Position numbers and translations under genes: made by a program. From Alviniconcha marisindica (lineage: Eukaryota; Mollusca; Gastropoda; Provannidae), in NCBI GenBank assembly GCA_018857735.1, contig JABMCL010000453.1, positions 1,092,501-1,156,500 of the forward strand: a stretch of DNA of 64,000 nucleotides, in the 5' to 3' direction. Of this stretch, positions 12,936 to 25,395 are shown one piece after another. Position 1 is the stretch's first letter. Every line of letters starts with the position of its first letter. Under the pieces are notes generated by a model. The model was not told the origin of the DNA. It did no database searches and saw only the letters and a program-made list of their open reading frames with translations.

Positions 12936-13543
12936 ATGAGAAAGAAAAAACAAACGAAAAAACAAACAAACGAACACGCAAAAAAAAACAAAAAACCGGA
13001 CCACTCCATGCAATCAAGCAAAAGATGGAACATATCCCTTCATTTGCACCAGCACCAACTTTACTGGCCCTAAGTCCCAGATGAACATCACTAAGCAGTT
13101 CAACTGCCTGACGTACAACATTGTATACGTCATTCATTGCACAAAATGTGCTCAACTCTACATCGGTGAAACTGGACGCACCCTTGACACCCAGTTCAAA
13201 GAACACCTTGCCGACCTTTAAACATCGCAGATACAAACCTGTTACGAATCACTTCAACCAAACTGGCCACACCATCCTCAACATTCGCGTAAAAGGCTTC
13301 TCTTTAATGATAGTGTGAATGACTGAAAAGACATGGAATCGCACTTGATTGATAAACTCAGCAGCAGGAAACTAGGTGGAATGAATGAAAGACTATAACC
13401 GTACTTGGCTATATGGCTGGTGGCTGTCACTTGGCTGGTGTTTATTCAGACCTTACGTAGACGTAAATATGCTGTTGAATATGTAGCCCCCCCCCCCCCC
13501 CCTCCAGTGCCTTCACTGAAGCCTACCACAGAACTACAACAAT

Positions 13544-13608
<65 letters not shown>

Positions 13609-13953
13609 AAAGTGTATGTGCGCGTATGTAGCTAGCTCTCTCTGTGTCTCTGTCTGTCTGTCTCTCCCTCTGTGTGTGTCTTTGGTGGTTGTTTTGTTTT
13701 CCTGAGCTTTGATGGCAGTGAAACCCTCATCAAGTTTAATATCATAGGGTTTTCGCTGCGTCCGACTAATGGGTTTCCTCCGGGTACTCCGGTTTTCCGA
13801 TTCATCCCCTGGGATGTTTGGCCCCCGCCCCCCTTCTTCCCGTCCCCCCTCCAAGAATCCGTATTCCAAAGCTCATCTCTCTCTCTCTCTATTCTCTCTC
13901 TCTCTCTCTCTCTTGTCTGTCTGTCTCTGTCTTCTCTGTCTGTCTGCCCCCCT

Positions 13954-13984
<31 letters not shown>

Positions 13985-14290
13985 TTTCTCTGTCACTCTT
14001 CTGTGCCATTTGAGTTTTACGTCATAGAGTATTCATTACATCACAGCTGTTACATGTCATAGTCTTGCCAACATTCTTCCAAGCACTGGACTGGAAAACA
14101 ACATAGTTCAACCAAAATCAGATAAGTGGTTTAGCTTTTCACTTCATTTTCATCATGTGTTTTTTCTTCGTTTTTTTCTTCTTCTCCCGTTTGGGTATTG
14201 TTTAAGTGTCATTTTGTAGCTTGACAAAGGGGATTACCTCGAAAATTTGCTGGTTTTGTGTTGTCCTAATAAACAGCGTTCGTTTGAACC
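12936..14290 (+). mobile_element. Penelope-like element, truncated, inserted in the LINE
   Basis: The insertion splits the LINE between NPDK and TLWCTLDN. Imperfect copies of about 19 bp at the two ends (around 12915-12934 and 14302-14321) look like a diverged target duplication. Inside are an A-rich start, the GIY-YIG relic at 13057-13398, a (TG)n tract (13545-13602), CT-rich and C-rich tracts (13870-13980), and a 3-prime part with cttgacaaaggggattacc shortly before the end. Borders are approximate. Confidence 0.65.
13057..13398 (+). pseudogene. GIY-YIG endonuclease relic of a Penelope-like element
   Basis: Frame 1 from 13057 to a stop at 13219 reads NFTGPKSQMNITKQF, then YNIVYVIHCTKCAQLYIGET and GRTLDTQFKEHLADL. 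This is the Cys-containing GIY-YIG nuclease fold typical of Penelope-like retroelements. After the stop the homology moves to another frame (KPVTNHFNQTGHTILNIRVK) and then a third, with an in-frame TGA, ending LGGMNERL at 13398. The reverse transcriptase half is absent. It is a dead 3-prime fragment. Confidence 0.8.
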
Positions 14291-14299
14291 TTTTATATG

Positions 14300-14655
14300 T
14301 TTGGATCTTGTCTGGATTGACCAGAGATCCAGTGTCGTGACACCACTTGGATACACTATCCAGTTGTTGTTGCACTGTTTCGGCTGCCTCCTGGGAATCC
14401 TTTGCTGTTTTGTATATGAGCCCGTAATCTGCCAGTGTGAGAATCTTGCAATGTCCATTTGGTTCAGATCTGCCAGGCCCTTGGTGTAGACATTAAAAAA
14501 AGGACCGGCGAGAGCGGTGATCCTTGTGGTAGGCCCATTGTGAGTTGGTGAGGAGCAGAGATCCAGTTTCCAAGCTGCATAACCTCTGTTCCTTCCAGGA
14601 GCGCTTCTGCAACCGCTGACAGCTAGGAACTGTCAAAGACATCCACAAAGTCCGC
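14300..14655 (-). pseudogene. LINE reverse transcriptase palm fragment
   Basis: The minus strand gives LTMGLPQGSPLSPVLF and NVYTKGLADLN (reverse transcriptase motif B region). After a frameshift come LTLADYGLIYKTAKD, where the usual ADD of the active site has become ADY, and LDSVSKWCHDTGSLVNPDK. It continues in the segment at 12934-11553 once the Penelope-like insertion is removed. At least one frameshift and the changed catalytic aspartate show it is dead. Confidence 0.82.
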
Positions 14656-14789
14656 AGATTGTGACAAATTATTATCGACTTTATTTGATAAGAATATGAA
14701 ACATGTCCGTCGTTTGTTGAGACATCTTTCTCTCTCTCTCTCCCTCCCCCCCCCCACCCCCCCACCCCCCTCTCTTTTAAAAGTCTGTT
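14656..14789. other. Spacer with CT/C-rich tract
   Basis: Short unique spacer ending in a ctctct / ccccc tract at 14728-14775. No gene. Confidence 0.5.
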
Positions 14790-15018
14790 TTAACCCCTTG
14801 ACTGCCATGATGTCACATAAAAGCGACCTATTAAAGTCCGAAATTTGAAACCCTTAAGCATTTTTTCTTCTTTTTTGTACTGGCATGTGAAAGAATCTTC
14901 ATCAAAACGCATAGCATTGAAGGCAGGTGTATTATAGGACCGGAATATACTGTTTGCAGGCCCCTCCATGCATCTTTCAGCCCGGAAATTTTACAGGCTG
15001 GGTCAGTGAAGGGGTTAA
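14790..15018. mobile_element. piggyBac-like MITE, copy 2
   Basis: TTAA at 14790-14793 and 15015-15018, inverted ends ccccttgactgcc and ggtcagtgaagggg, 221-bp interior. It is alignable along most of its length with copy 1 at 6245-6486 (for example ggaaattttacaggctgg near both right ends). No coding capacity. Confidence 0.8.
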
Positions 15019-15650
15019 TATCAGGCGTTCTGTGTTAACGTTTGGTGCCGTTTGATTGAAGTGCAAGATCCTCGTGTTGCGAAACAAAGAACTTAAAAAC
15101 AAAAACAGAAAGAAAAAAACTTTTGTTCTCACTTTGAGCGCTACAAGCGGTGAAAACGTCTGTCAAGACCCATGCATTGCTGTTGCACAATGTTCTCCTT
15201 CCCGATACCCGCGCTAAGTCCGCCCACAACTGCGGGCTGTTTTTGGTGTGTCGACATACCTCGTCTTCTACGCTGTCTCCCTGCCTGCCAGTCTTCAAAT
15301 CCACCTCTTTATCACTGCTTAGCTTAAAGGCAGAACGTGTGTGTGCGTGCGTGCGTGTATGTGTGTGTGTGGTGTTGATGTTGATGTTGATGTTGATTTT
15401 GTTTTCTTCGTCTCCTTCTGTAGCATTTTACCACAACAAACGCCAAAATATGTTGATCAGAGAAAAGCTAAAATAATTCTCAGTGAGTTTCGATGTATGC
15501 ATTAGTTTCTGTTATTTTGTTGATTACCAGTGTCCAAATGGAAAATACCGTGTTGTGCATTTACCACTTTGGCGCTTCAGGCTGTTCACCTGTACGACTC
15601 TTCAATAATGACCAGATGGATGCATTGAGACTGATCCTGTCAGTCAGCCA
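15019..15650. other. Unique sequence, nothing recognised
   Basis: Contains a small (TG)n and (GTTGAT)n patch at about 15337-15400. No exon support on either strand. Confidence 0.5.
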
Positions 15651-16320
15651 TGTTGTTTAGTTATCCCAAAAGCCAGCCAGCGAGCCCAGTCCTGTGATTG
15701 GTCAGTTAGCCAAGCAGCCAGTCTGTCATCCCATTACTGTTTGCCAACCAGCCAGCCGTCCATCTGATTTGTCAGTTAGCCAGACAGACAGTAAGCCACC
15801 TCATTAGTCAGTTAGCAAGCCAGACAGTAAGCCACCTCATTAGTCAGTTAGCCAGCCAGCCAGTAAGCCACCTCATTAGTCAGTTAGCCAGCCAGACAGT
15901 AAGCCACCTCATTGGTCAGTCAGCCAGACAGTCAGCCACCTCATTAGTCAGTTAGCCAGCCAGACAGTAAACTATCTCATTAGTCAGCCAGTCAGCCGTT
16001 TGATTAGCCAGCCAGTCAGCCATTTGACTAGTCAGTTAGCCGACCAGCCAGTCAGCCATCTGATCAGACAGTCAGCCAACCGGTTAGCCGTCTGTTTAGT
16101 CAATTGACCAACTATCCAGTCAGCCATCAGATCAGTCAGTTAGCCAATCAGCCAGCCGTCGGATTTGTCATTAGCCAGCCATCCACTCAGCCAGTCAGCT
16201 CGTTGCCAGCCAGTAAGTTATTTACTTAATCAGTTAATTAGCCAACCAGCCAGGAGCCAGTCAGTTGCTTATTTAGTCACTCAGTCAGTCAGATAGGCAG
16301 TCAGCCAGACTATTAATGAA
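15651..16320. repeat. Degenerate repeat of about 36 bp (cagccagtcagcc type)
   Basis: About 18 poorly kept copies built from cattagtcagttagccagc and agacagtaagccacct. The central copies (15780-15960) are most regular; the edges decay into short cagccagt steps. Confidence 0.85.
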
Positions 16321-16905
16321 CCACTCTCCTGGCTGCCGTTTCTCAGTCGGCCTGTCTGCGAAATATTCAAGGATTGATCAGCTTCCACCATTCCTCGTTG
16401 ACGCACAAATAATGTTGATTTTAATGTTCAAGGACCGATTAGCTTCTGTCAGTCCCCGTTCACGCACAAAGATCTGTTGATTTTTAATTTTCATAGTTAG
16501 ATAGTATCCCTCACGATTAAAAAACAAACAAAAAAACTTTCACGAGTTCTGCGAGGATTCGTGCACAAGGAATTACATTTTAATGGCCTGTTTGATGGTA
16601 AATGCCGATGCCAATGACTTCCTTTTAGCAGACAGTGATCACGAAGTATGTGCATGCTCTGTACAGAAGGTCTGATCGTGGTGAGATAAATCACATCTGA
16701 TTGATCCATCGCCCGGTCTGGCCATTGGCTGCCTCCTACAGTGGGCGGGGCTAGGGTTAAAGGTGACCGACGCGCTGTTGCTGCTAACACTTAATGATGC
16801 TTCAATGAAAGCTTGCAACACATCGCTTTGGCTGGCGACTCGCATAATTATGCTGTTTCTGGGTTTGGTTCCAGCACACGCACTGCTGAAAGTCTTGTTG
16901 AGGCA
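16321..16905. other. Unique sequence, nothing recognised
   Basis: No credible coding frame. A gggcgggg box occurs near 16743 but has no linked exon. Confidence 0.5.
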
Positions 16906-18835
16906 TCATGGTGACGGAGACTAGGTGCACACCCATCTGTCGAATGGCGGCAATAGTAGGAGACTAGGTGTACACACACCTGTCGAATGGCGGCAATAGT
17001 AGGAGAGTAGGAGCACACCCACCTGTCGAATGGCGGCAATAGTAGGAGACTAGGTGTACACACACCTGTCGAATGGCAGCAATAGTAGGAGACTAGGTGT
17101 ACACACACCTGTCGAATGGCGGCAATAGTAGGAGACTAGGTGCACACCCATCTGTCGAATGGCGGCAATAGTAGGAGACTAGGTGTACACACACCTGTCG
17201 AATGGCGGCAATAGTAGGAGACTAGGTGCACACCCATCTGTCGAATGGCGGCAATAGTAGGAGACTAGGTGTACACACACCTGTCGAATGGCGGCAATAG
17301 TAGGAGAGTAGGTGCACACCCATCTGTCGAATGGCGGCAATAGTAGGAGACTAGGTGCACACACACACACCTGTCGAATGGCGGCAATAGTAGGAGACTA
17401 GGTGTACACACACCTGTCGAATGGCAGCAATAGTAGGAGACTAGGTGCACACACACCTGTCGAATGGCGGCAATAGTAGGAGACTAGGTGTACACACACC
17501 TGTCGAATGGCGGCAATAGTAGGAGAGTAGGAGCACACCCACCTGTCGAATGGCGGCAATAGTAGGAGACTAGGTGTACACACACCTGTCGAATGGCGGC
17601 AATAGTAGGAGAGTAGGAGCACACCCACCTGTCGAATGGCGGCAATAGTAGGAGACTAGGTGCACACCTATCTGTCGAATGGCGGCAATAGTAGGAGACT
17701 AGGTGTACACACACCTGTCGAATGGCGGCAATAGTAGGAGACTAGGTGTACACACACCTGTCGAATGGCGGCAATAGTAGGAGAGTAGGAGCACACCCAC
17801 CTGTCGAATGGCGGCAATAGTAGGAGACTAGGTGTACACACACCTGTCGAATGGCGGCAATAGTAGGAGAGTAGGAGCACACCCACCTGTCGAATGGCGG
17901 CAATAGTAGGAGACTAGGTGCACACCTATCTGTCGAATGGCGGCAATAGTAGGAGACTAGGTGTACACACACCTGTCGAATGGCGGCAATAGTAGGAGAG
18001 TAGGTGCACACCCACCTGTCGAATGGCGGCAATAGTAGGAGACTAGGTGCACACCCATCTGTCGAATGGCGGCAATAGTAGGAGACTAGGTGCACACACC
18101 CCACACCTGTCGAATGGCGGCAATAGTAGGAGACTAGGTGTACACACACCTGTCGAATGGCAGCAATAGTAGGAGACTAGGTGCACACCCACCTGTCGAA
18201 TGGCGGCAATAGTAGGAGACTAGGTGTACACACACCTGTCGAATGGCGGCAATAGTAGGAGAGTAGGTGCACACCCACCTGTCGAATGGCGGCAATAGTA
18301 GAAGAGTAGGTGCACATACACCTGTCGAATGGCGGCAATAGTAGGAGACTAGGTGCACATACACCTGTCGAATGGCGGCAAAAGTCTGAGTGTTAAGTGC
18401 ACACGACACCTGTGGAATGGAATGGCGGCGAAAGTAGGAGACTAGGTGCACACCTACCTGTGGAATGGAAGAATAGTAGGAGAGTTAAGTGTACACGACA
18501 CCTGTGGAATGGCGGCGAAAGTAGGAGACTAGGTGCACACGACACCTGTGGAATGGCGGCGAAAGTAGGAGCCTAGGTGCACACGACACCTGTGGAATGG
18601 CGGCGAAAGTAGGAGCCTAGGTGCACACGACACCTGTGGAATGGCGGCGAAAGTAGGAGCCTAGGTGCACACGACACCTGTGGAATGGCGGCGAAAGTAG
18701 GAGCCTAGGTGCACACGACACCTGTGGAATGGCGGCGAAAGTAGGAGCCTAGGTGCACACGGCACCTGTCGAATAGCGGCGAAAATAGGAGCCTAGGTGC
18801 ACACGATACCTGTGGAATGGCGGCAAGTATGGCCA
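16906..18835. repeat. 43-bp minisatellite array
   Basis: About 44 copies of a 43-bp unit (gtcgaatggcggcaatagta, ggagactaggtgtacacac). Because three units make 129 bp, the minus strand stays open through many copies and shows a 43-residue periodic frame (YYCRHSTG..). That is a repeat effect, not a gene. From about 18400 the unit changes to a gtggaatggcggcgaaagta variant. Confidence 0.96.
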
Positions 18836-19100
18836 GGGAATTGGCTTGCACAGAAGACAGTTAATTGAATCTGATATTGATTCAGATCACGATCACATGT
18901 CGCAACAGCCTTCAGCAGGGTGGGCTTGTGTTCTAACTGTTGTAACGATCGATCTTTTTATATATATATTTGTTTTTTGTCACTTGCGTCAGAAACATGG
19001 GACATAAGAGCGCGAGCCCACACACACGGTGACACACACATCACATATACCCATAACGTACACACATTCACATATAGTGCACACACGCGCGCGCGCGCGT

Positions 19101-19180
<80 letters not shown>

Positions 19181-19336
19181 CCCGCGCTATACAGATGTCT
19201 TTATCACAGCCTCAGCCAAAGCAGCGTGCCATAACTATAGTTTCATCAGCGAATGAAACAAATGGAATGCACTCTGTCTCTCACAGTGTGACAGTATAGT
19301 ACTCCGGACACCCAACCCAATTCCTTCGATGGATGC
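18836..19336. other. Spacer with (AC)n microsatellite (19100-19176)
   Basis: Unique sequence either side of a GC/AC alternating tract beginning at about 19085. No gene. Confidence 0.6.
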
Positions 19337-20030
19337 CGCATACATGTGTGTGACGGAATCTAGTGCTAGTCCTGGTACTTCTGACTGCATTGAGCGCATG
19401 TGTGTGGCGGAATCTAGTGCTAGTCCTGGTACCTCTAACTGCATTGAGTGCATGTGTGTGATGGAATCACTTCAGCAAGGATCGCTACTCAGGGTCGCTG
19501 TGCAGAGAGTGGAGACAACAACAGCCGCATTGCCTAGCCATTGCCTCAAACAGTGGGTTGGGTTTAGGGGGCACTGCAGAAAGACAACGCTTTTTGTCAC
19601 AATGCCTGGCCCTTGCCTGAAACAGTGGGTTGGGTTTGGGGTACACTGCGGAAAGACAGCGCTTTCTGTCACAATGCCTGGCCTTTGCCTGAAACAGTGG
19701 GTTGGGTTTGGAAGGCATTGCAGAAAGACAACGATTTTTGTCTCTGGCATTACCTGGCCCTTGCCTGAATTTTTTTTTTTTTTTTTTTTTTGGAGGGCAC
19801 TGCAGAAAGACAACGCTTTTTGTCACATTGCCTGGCCCTTGCCTGAAACAGTGAGTTGGGTTTGGGGGACACTCTTGGAAAAGACAACGCTCTGGGTGTC
19901 ACACTGCCTACCTCCTTGTCTGAAACAATGGGTTTGGCTAGGTGGGCATTTTGGCGGAAAGTCAACGGTCTGTTTGTCATGTTGCCTGGCCCCTGCCTGA
20001 AACAGTGGGTTGGATCTGGGGGGCGCTGTA
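19337..20030. repeat. Two adjoining minisatellites (about 54 and 73 bp)
   Basis: From 19337 to 19465 a unit of about 54 bp (ggaatctagtgctagtcctg) is present in 2-3 copies. From 19520 to 20030 a unit of about 73 bp (cttgcctgaaacagtgggtt, ctgcagaaagacaacgc) occurs seven times. One copy has gained a T run of 22 (19770-19791). The open frames across it are repeat-derived. Confidence 0.88.
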
Positions 20031-20081
20031 GCGTAACTTGACGGAAGGTAGGTAGACTCCGCTAATATAACCACTGGGACA

Positions 20082-20082
<1 letters not shown>

Positions 20083-20126
<44 letters not shown>

Positions 20127-20179
20127 AGTATGTGTGTGTGTGTGTGTGTGTGAGTGAGAGAGAGAGAGAGAGAGAGAGA

Positions 20180-20233
<54 letters not shown>

Positions 20234-20235
20234 GC

Positions 20236-20306
<71 letters not shown>
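20083..20306. repeat. Compound simple repeat: C43, (TG)n, (GA)n, (CAGA)n
   Basis: A homopolymer of 43 C (20083-20125) is followed without spacer by TG, GA and then about 18 copies of the tetranucleotide CAGA. The strand asymmetry and G-run complement make it a candidate for non-B DNA and for length error in any assembly. Confidence 0.95.
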
Positions 20307-20762
20307 GAAGGTGTGCATATGCGTTGTATTGACTCGTACACTCTGCCAGCGTGTTGACATGGTTATCGGAGTACAACTGGTTTTTGCTCCCTGTTTCACC
20401 GTAATCCCATTTTAGTGGGAGAAGGAACATTCTCACTGTCATTGATTTCCTGACAAGAACTCGAGATGCGACAGGTTTATGCGTCGTAACAATTTTACTG
20501 TGCTAAAGCGATATGAAGACAACTTGTTTTACTTGTCGAAAGAACCACATTCTTGCAATGAGAGCCATGTTTGCTGCAAGTGCATCGATCAGAAAGATTT
20601 AGTCGACTCACCCTGACGAATACAGGTGTTTTGGGTTGTTGTTTTGTTTATTTCGTTGATTTTTCAGACAGTCTGACGCGAACAAGTGCATTTTTTCAAA
20701 CTACCAAAATATACCTAATCTGAAAGATGTACAATAATTCTGCATTCATTCTCCCTATCATC
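20307..20762. other. Unique sequence, nothing recognised
   Basis: AT-rich spacer without a supported exon. Confidence 0.5.
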
Positions 20763-20817
20763 CTGATATAACCGTAATGGTTGACTGGGCGTAAAACACC
20801 AAGTTATTTACTTACTC
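20763..20817 (+). mobile_element. Tail-only SINE fragment, copy 1
   Basis: A block of about 50 bp, cctgatataaccgtaatgg then ttgactgggcgtaaaacacc and an att-tactt end. Two more copies starting at the same base are at 26802 and 40192. It matches the 3-prime tail type of mollusc SINEs, without any head. Confidence 0.65.
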
Positions 20818-20918
20818 TTAGATTTGCCTACAAATCGAGTTTCGCTTTAGTTCTGCTGCATCGACGGTTAGCCCCCTCCCCTTCCCCCAACCAACGCACG
20901 CACGCACGCACGCACGCA

Positions 20919-20949
<31 letters not shown>

Positions 20950-21625
20950 AACGTCATGCAGTGCTCCTGTTCTTTGGTGTCTGTCGGTGTCGCAATCTTT
21001 GTCAGACAGAAAAAGAAACGAAACGAACAAAAAACAAACAAAACGAGGACACGACTAAAATCGATTTGAACCCTCCACCTCCCCCCTCCCTACACCCTCC
21101 GCCTGACTTTGCGTCAGTAACGTAGCGCCTCTCCCAACACGCCCAGCCCGATGTCGAGGAGCGGAGGGGATGGAGGGGGTTGTTTCGGGGTTCCTGTGGA
21201 GGGTTCTGTGGTCAGCCACCGGCTGCCAGTCCTTGCTAACGAAGGAGCGTGTCACATCAAACAATGCGAAGGGCAGGCGTGGGCTGTGCTACCCCACTTC
21301 AACACCGTCCTTCCCCCTACGCTAGTTTTTCCTGCTTGTTGATGTCTAAAGCCTTCAGCTAAGATTTAACTGAAACAACGCATTAGCTATTTCCGGTATA
21401 GCCTTCAGCAAAGTATCGCATAAAACAGTTACCCTAACGCACTTGATGACAGTTTCAGTTGCCAGTGTGAGCTTGACTGTGTGAGCTTGACTGCGTGATT
21501 ATGCAGTCGAATGAAAATGTAATGTGAAAGAATACCTATAAACCGCCTCCACCTGGGATGAACCCGAAGCGGAAAACACCGACTTTCCGGTAAAAAATGA
21601 CACGTATAATGAGACCAATCGAAAC

Positions 21626-21626
<1 letters not shown>
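20818..21626. other. Unique sequence with (ACGC)n/(AC)n tract
   Basis: A small tract at about 20893-20950 and a GC-rich stretch at 21060-21320. No exon or domain recognised on either strand. Confidence 0.5.
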
Positions 21627-21689
<63 letters not shown>

Positions 21690-23045
21690 AGTGTCCACTT
21701 CTATAGTGCAGTCTGGTACAGCAGTGTCAATGCCAGTGTCAGTGTCCACTTCTATAGTGCAGTCTGGTACAGCAGTGTCAATGCCGGTGCAGGTGTCCAC
21801 CTCTATAGTGCAGTCAGGCACAGCAGTGTCAATGCCGGTGCCATTGTCCACTTCTGTGGTGCAGTCTGGTGCAGCAGTGTCAATGCCAGTGCTAGTGTCC
21901 ACTTCTATAGTGCAGTCTGGTACAGCAGTGTCAATGCCGGTGCAGGTGTCCACCTCTATAGTGCAGTCAGGCACAGCAGTGTCAATGCCAGTGCCATTGT
22001 CCACTTCTGTGGTGCAGTCTGGTGCAGCAGTGTCAATGCCAGTGCTAGTGTCCACTTCTATAGTGCAGTCTGGTACAGCAGTGTCAATGCCGGTGCAGGT
22101 GTCCACCTCTATAGTGCAGTCAGGCACAGCAGTGTCAATGCCGGTGCCATTGTCCACTTCTGTGGTGCAGTCTGGTGCAGCAGTGTCAATGCCAGTGCTA
22201 GTGTCCACTTCTATAGTGCAGTCAGGCACAGCAGTGTCAATGCCGGTTCCATTGTCCACTTCTGTGGTGCAGTCTGGTGCAGCAGTGTCAATGCCAGTGC
22301 CATTGTCCACTTCTGTGGTGCAGTCTGGTGCAGCAGTGTCAATGCCAGTGCCATTGTCCACTTCCAGAGTGCAGTCTGGTACAGCAATGTCAATGCCGGT
22401 GCAGGTGTCCACCTCTATAGTGCAGTCAGGCACAGCAGTGTCAATGCCGGTGCAGGTGTCCACTTCTGTGGTGCAGTCTGGTGCAGCAGTGTCAATGCCG
22501 GTGCCATTGTCCACTTCGGTGGTGCAGTCTGGTGCAGCAGTGTCAATGCCAGTGCCATTGTCCACTTCTATAGTGCGGTCTGGTACAGCAGTGTCAATGC
22601 CGGTGCAGGTGTCCACCTCTATACTGCAGTCAGGCACAGCAGTGTCAATGCCACGGTCGCGCAGGTGTTACCACTTCTGTGGTGCAGTCTGGTGCAGCAG
22701 TGTCAATGCCAGTGCCATTGTCCACTTCGTAGTGCAGTCTGGTCAGCAATGTCAATGCCGGTGCAGTGTCCACTTCTATAGTGCAGTAGGACAGCAGTGT
22801 CAATGCCGGTGTCAGTGTCCACTTCTGTGGTGCAGTCGGCACAGCAGTGTCAATGCCGGTGCCAGGTGTCCACTCGGTAACTGCAGTCAGGTACAGCAGT
22901 GTCAATGCCAGGTGCAGGTGTCCACCTCTATAGTGCAGTCAGGCACAGCAGTGTCAATGCCGGTGCAGGTGTCCACCTCTATACTGCAGTCAGGCACAGC
23001 AGTGTCAATGCCGGTGCCATTGTCCACTTCTGTGGTGCAGTCTAA
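21627..23045. repeat. 51-bp minisatellite with (TG)n at its left end
   Basis: (TG)n occupies 21627-21688. Then come about 26 copies of a 51-bp unit (gtgtccacttctatagtgca, gcagtgtcaatgcc). As 51 is 17 codons, two strands stay open: a 402-codon minus frame of PDCTTEVDNGTGIDTAA type and plus frames of VQSGTAVSMPV type. Unit variants are mixed without clear protein constraint, and the minus frame runs into a (TH)n tract. I regard this as non-coding. Confidence 0.93.
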
Positions 23046-23124
23046 CTCCGTGGAGGTAATACCCACAAGCTCGTTGCATGTCAGATTTGCCCCGCCTGTA
23101 GAGACGTACACCTACTCGGACAGG

Positions 23125-24270
23125 GCGGCAGGCGGTACCTAAGTCAGAAAGACGAACGACAGGGCGGCAGGCGGTATAGAAGTCAGAAAGACGAACGACA
23201 GGGCGGCAGGCGGTATAGAAGTCAGAAAGACGAACGACAGGGCGGCAGGCGGTATAGAAGTCAGAAAGACGAACGACAGGGCGGTAGGCGGTATAGAAGT
23301 CAGAAAGACGAACGACAGGGCGGCAGGCGGTATAGAAGTCAGAAAGACGAACGACAGGGCGGCAGGCGGTATAGAAGTCAGAAAGACGAACGACAGGGCG
23401 GCAGGCGGTATAGAAGTCAGAAAGACGAACGACAGGGCGGCAGGCGGTATAGAAGTCAGAAAGACGAACGACAGGGCGGCAGGCGGTATAGAAGTCAACA
23501 AGAAGGGGGCGAAGAAGTCGCGAACAAGGGCGGCAGGCGGTATAGAAGTCAGACGAACGACAGGGCGGCAGGCGGTATAGAAGTCAGAAAGACGAACGAC
23601 AGGGCGGCAGGCGGTATAGAAGTCAGAAAGACGAACGACAGGGCGGAGGCGGTATAGAAGTCAGAAAGACGAACGACAGGGCGGCAGGCGGTATAGAAGT
23701 CAGAAAGACGAACGACAGGGCGCAGGCGGTATAGAAGTCAGAAAGACGAACGACAGGGCGGCAGGCGGTATAGAAGTCAGAAAGACGAACGACAGGGCGG
23801 CAGGCGGTATAGAAGTCAGAAAGACGAACGACAGGGCGGCAGGCGGTATAGAAGTCAGAAACGAACGACAGGGCGGCAGGCGGTATAGAAGTCAGAAAGA
23901 CGAACGACAGGGCGGCAGGCGGTATAGAAGTCAGAAAGACGAACGACAGGGCGGCAGGCGGTATAGAAGTCAGAAAGACGAACGACAGGGCGGCAGGCGG
24001 TATAGAAGTCAGAAAGACGAACGACAGGGCGGCAGGCGGTATAGAAGTCAGAAAGACGAACGACAGGGCGGAGGCGGTATAGAAGTCAGAAAGACGAACG
24101 ACAGGGCGGCGGGCGTATAGAAGTCAGAAAGCGAACGACGGGGGCGGCTATAGAAGTCAGAAAGACGAACGACAGGGCGGCAGGCGGTATAGAAGTCAGA
24201 AAGACGAACGACAGGGCGGCAGGCGGTATAGAAGTCAGAAAGACGAACGACAGGGCGGCAGGCGGACACC
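23125..24270. repeat. 39-bp minisatellite array
   Basis: About 29 copies of a 39-bp unit (gtcagaaagacgaacgacag, ggcggcaggcggtatagaa). The minus strand is open over 120 codons because 39 is 13 codons (LTSIPPAALSFVF); several copies carry 1-3 base deletions that break it, so it is not a conserved protein. Confidence 0.95.
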
Positions 24271-24585
24271 GATTCTCCCATTCCCAGCTTGCCGTCTCTT
24301 GGAACCTGACCGCACGTAAACCTGCTCAGTTCCGCGGGACCGACGGTGTCAACTCGCCCTACCCGTCGGTGTCGTTTCGCCGTGTGCGATGTTTCATTGT
24401 AGCCCTTACAGATCGCAACGTTTACAGACTGGTACAGGTCTGACAAGAAACAGGTCCCACGGCCTCAGAAAAGCGGACGAGTTTGGGCACTTGGTCGATA
24501 AGTAGAGGCATTAATATTGAAGAAGGAACTCAACGTAATGAACGTGGTTAGGCTGTTGAACTAATGGTACGTGCGCTAGTGCGCG
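24271..24585. other. Unique sequence, nothing recognised
   Basis: CpG-containing unique spacer to the right of the 39-bp array. No exon supported. Confidence 0.5.
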
Positions 24586-24592
24586 CGCGCAC

Positions 24593-24684
<92 letters not shown>

Positions 24685-24705
24685 TCAACGCACGCACGCG
24701 CACGC

Positions 24706-24766
<61 letters not shown>

Positions 24767-24789
24767 ATTTATGCAAAAAGAAAAGAAAG

Positions 24790-24842
<53 letters not shown>
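24586..24842. repeat. (CA)n, (CGCA)n, (CA)n, (GA)n compound
   Basis: Alternating purine-pyrimidine blocks (24590-24680 and 24690-24764) followed by a polypurine GA tract (24787-24841). Confidence 0.95.
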
Positions 24843-24844
<2 letters not shown>

Positions 24845-25055
24845 TTTCAAAACTTGGACGTTGGCTTGGTACTGATCATGTCAACATGCCAAGTTTGCCG
24901 TGGGAGTAGGACAGTTCGCATCAAGGAGAAATCAGCTCGCTGTCTAAGGCGAGATGTGAAAGGGCGGGGGAGGAAGAGGGAGGGGGGGGGGGAAGAGGGA
25001 GGGGGGTGTCCCCAGGGCTGCTGCCAGTCGATTTAGGTTTTCGTGATCTTCGCTG

Positions 25056-25395
25056 CGTCTTTGCCTGACAACCGAGTGTGAACTAAACTGACAACCGAGT
25101 GTGAACTAAACTGACAACCGAGTGTGAACTAAACTAACAACCGAGTGTGAACTAAACTGACAACCGAGTGTGAACTAAACTGACAACCGAGTGTGAACTA
25201 AACTGACTGCCGTTGCGCTCCACCCATTTGACTCAAGTAGCACAATCAAAGAAAAGCGATGTGTTGGTGAACACTTCAAACTAGCTGTGTGTTGGTGAAC
25301 GCCTGAAACTGACTGTTGGTGAACGCCTGAAACTGACTGTGTTGGTGAACGCCTGAAACTGACTGTGTTGGTGAACGCCTGAAACTGACTGCGTG
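25056..25395. repeat. Two short minisatellites (23 and 26 bp)
   Basis: From 25056 to 25206 there are seven copies of actgacaaccgagtgtgaac. From 25262 to 25395 there are five copies of gttggtgaacgcctgaaact. The spacer 24843-25055 to their left is unique with a G-rich patch at 24965-25010. Confidence 0.9.
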
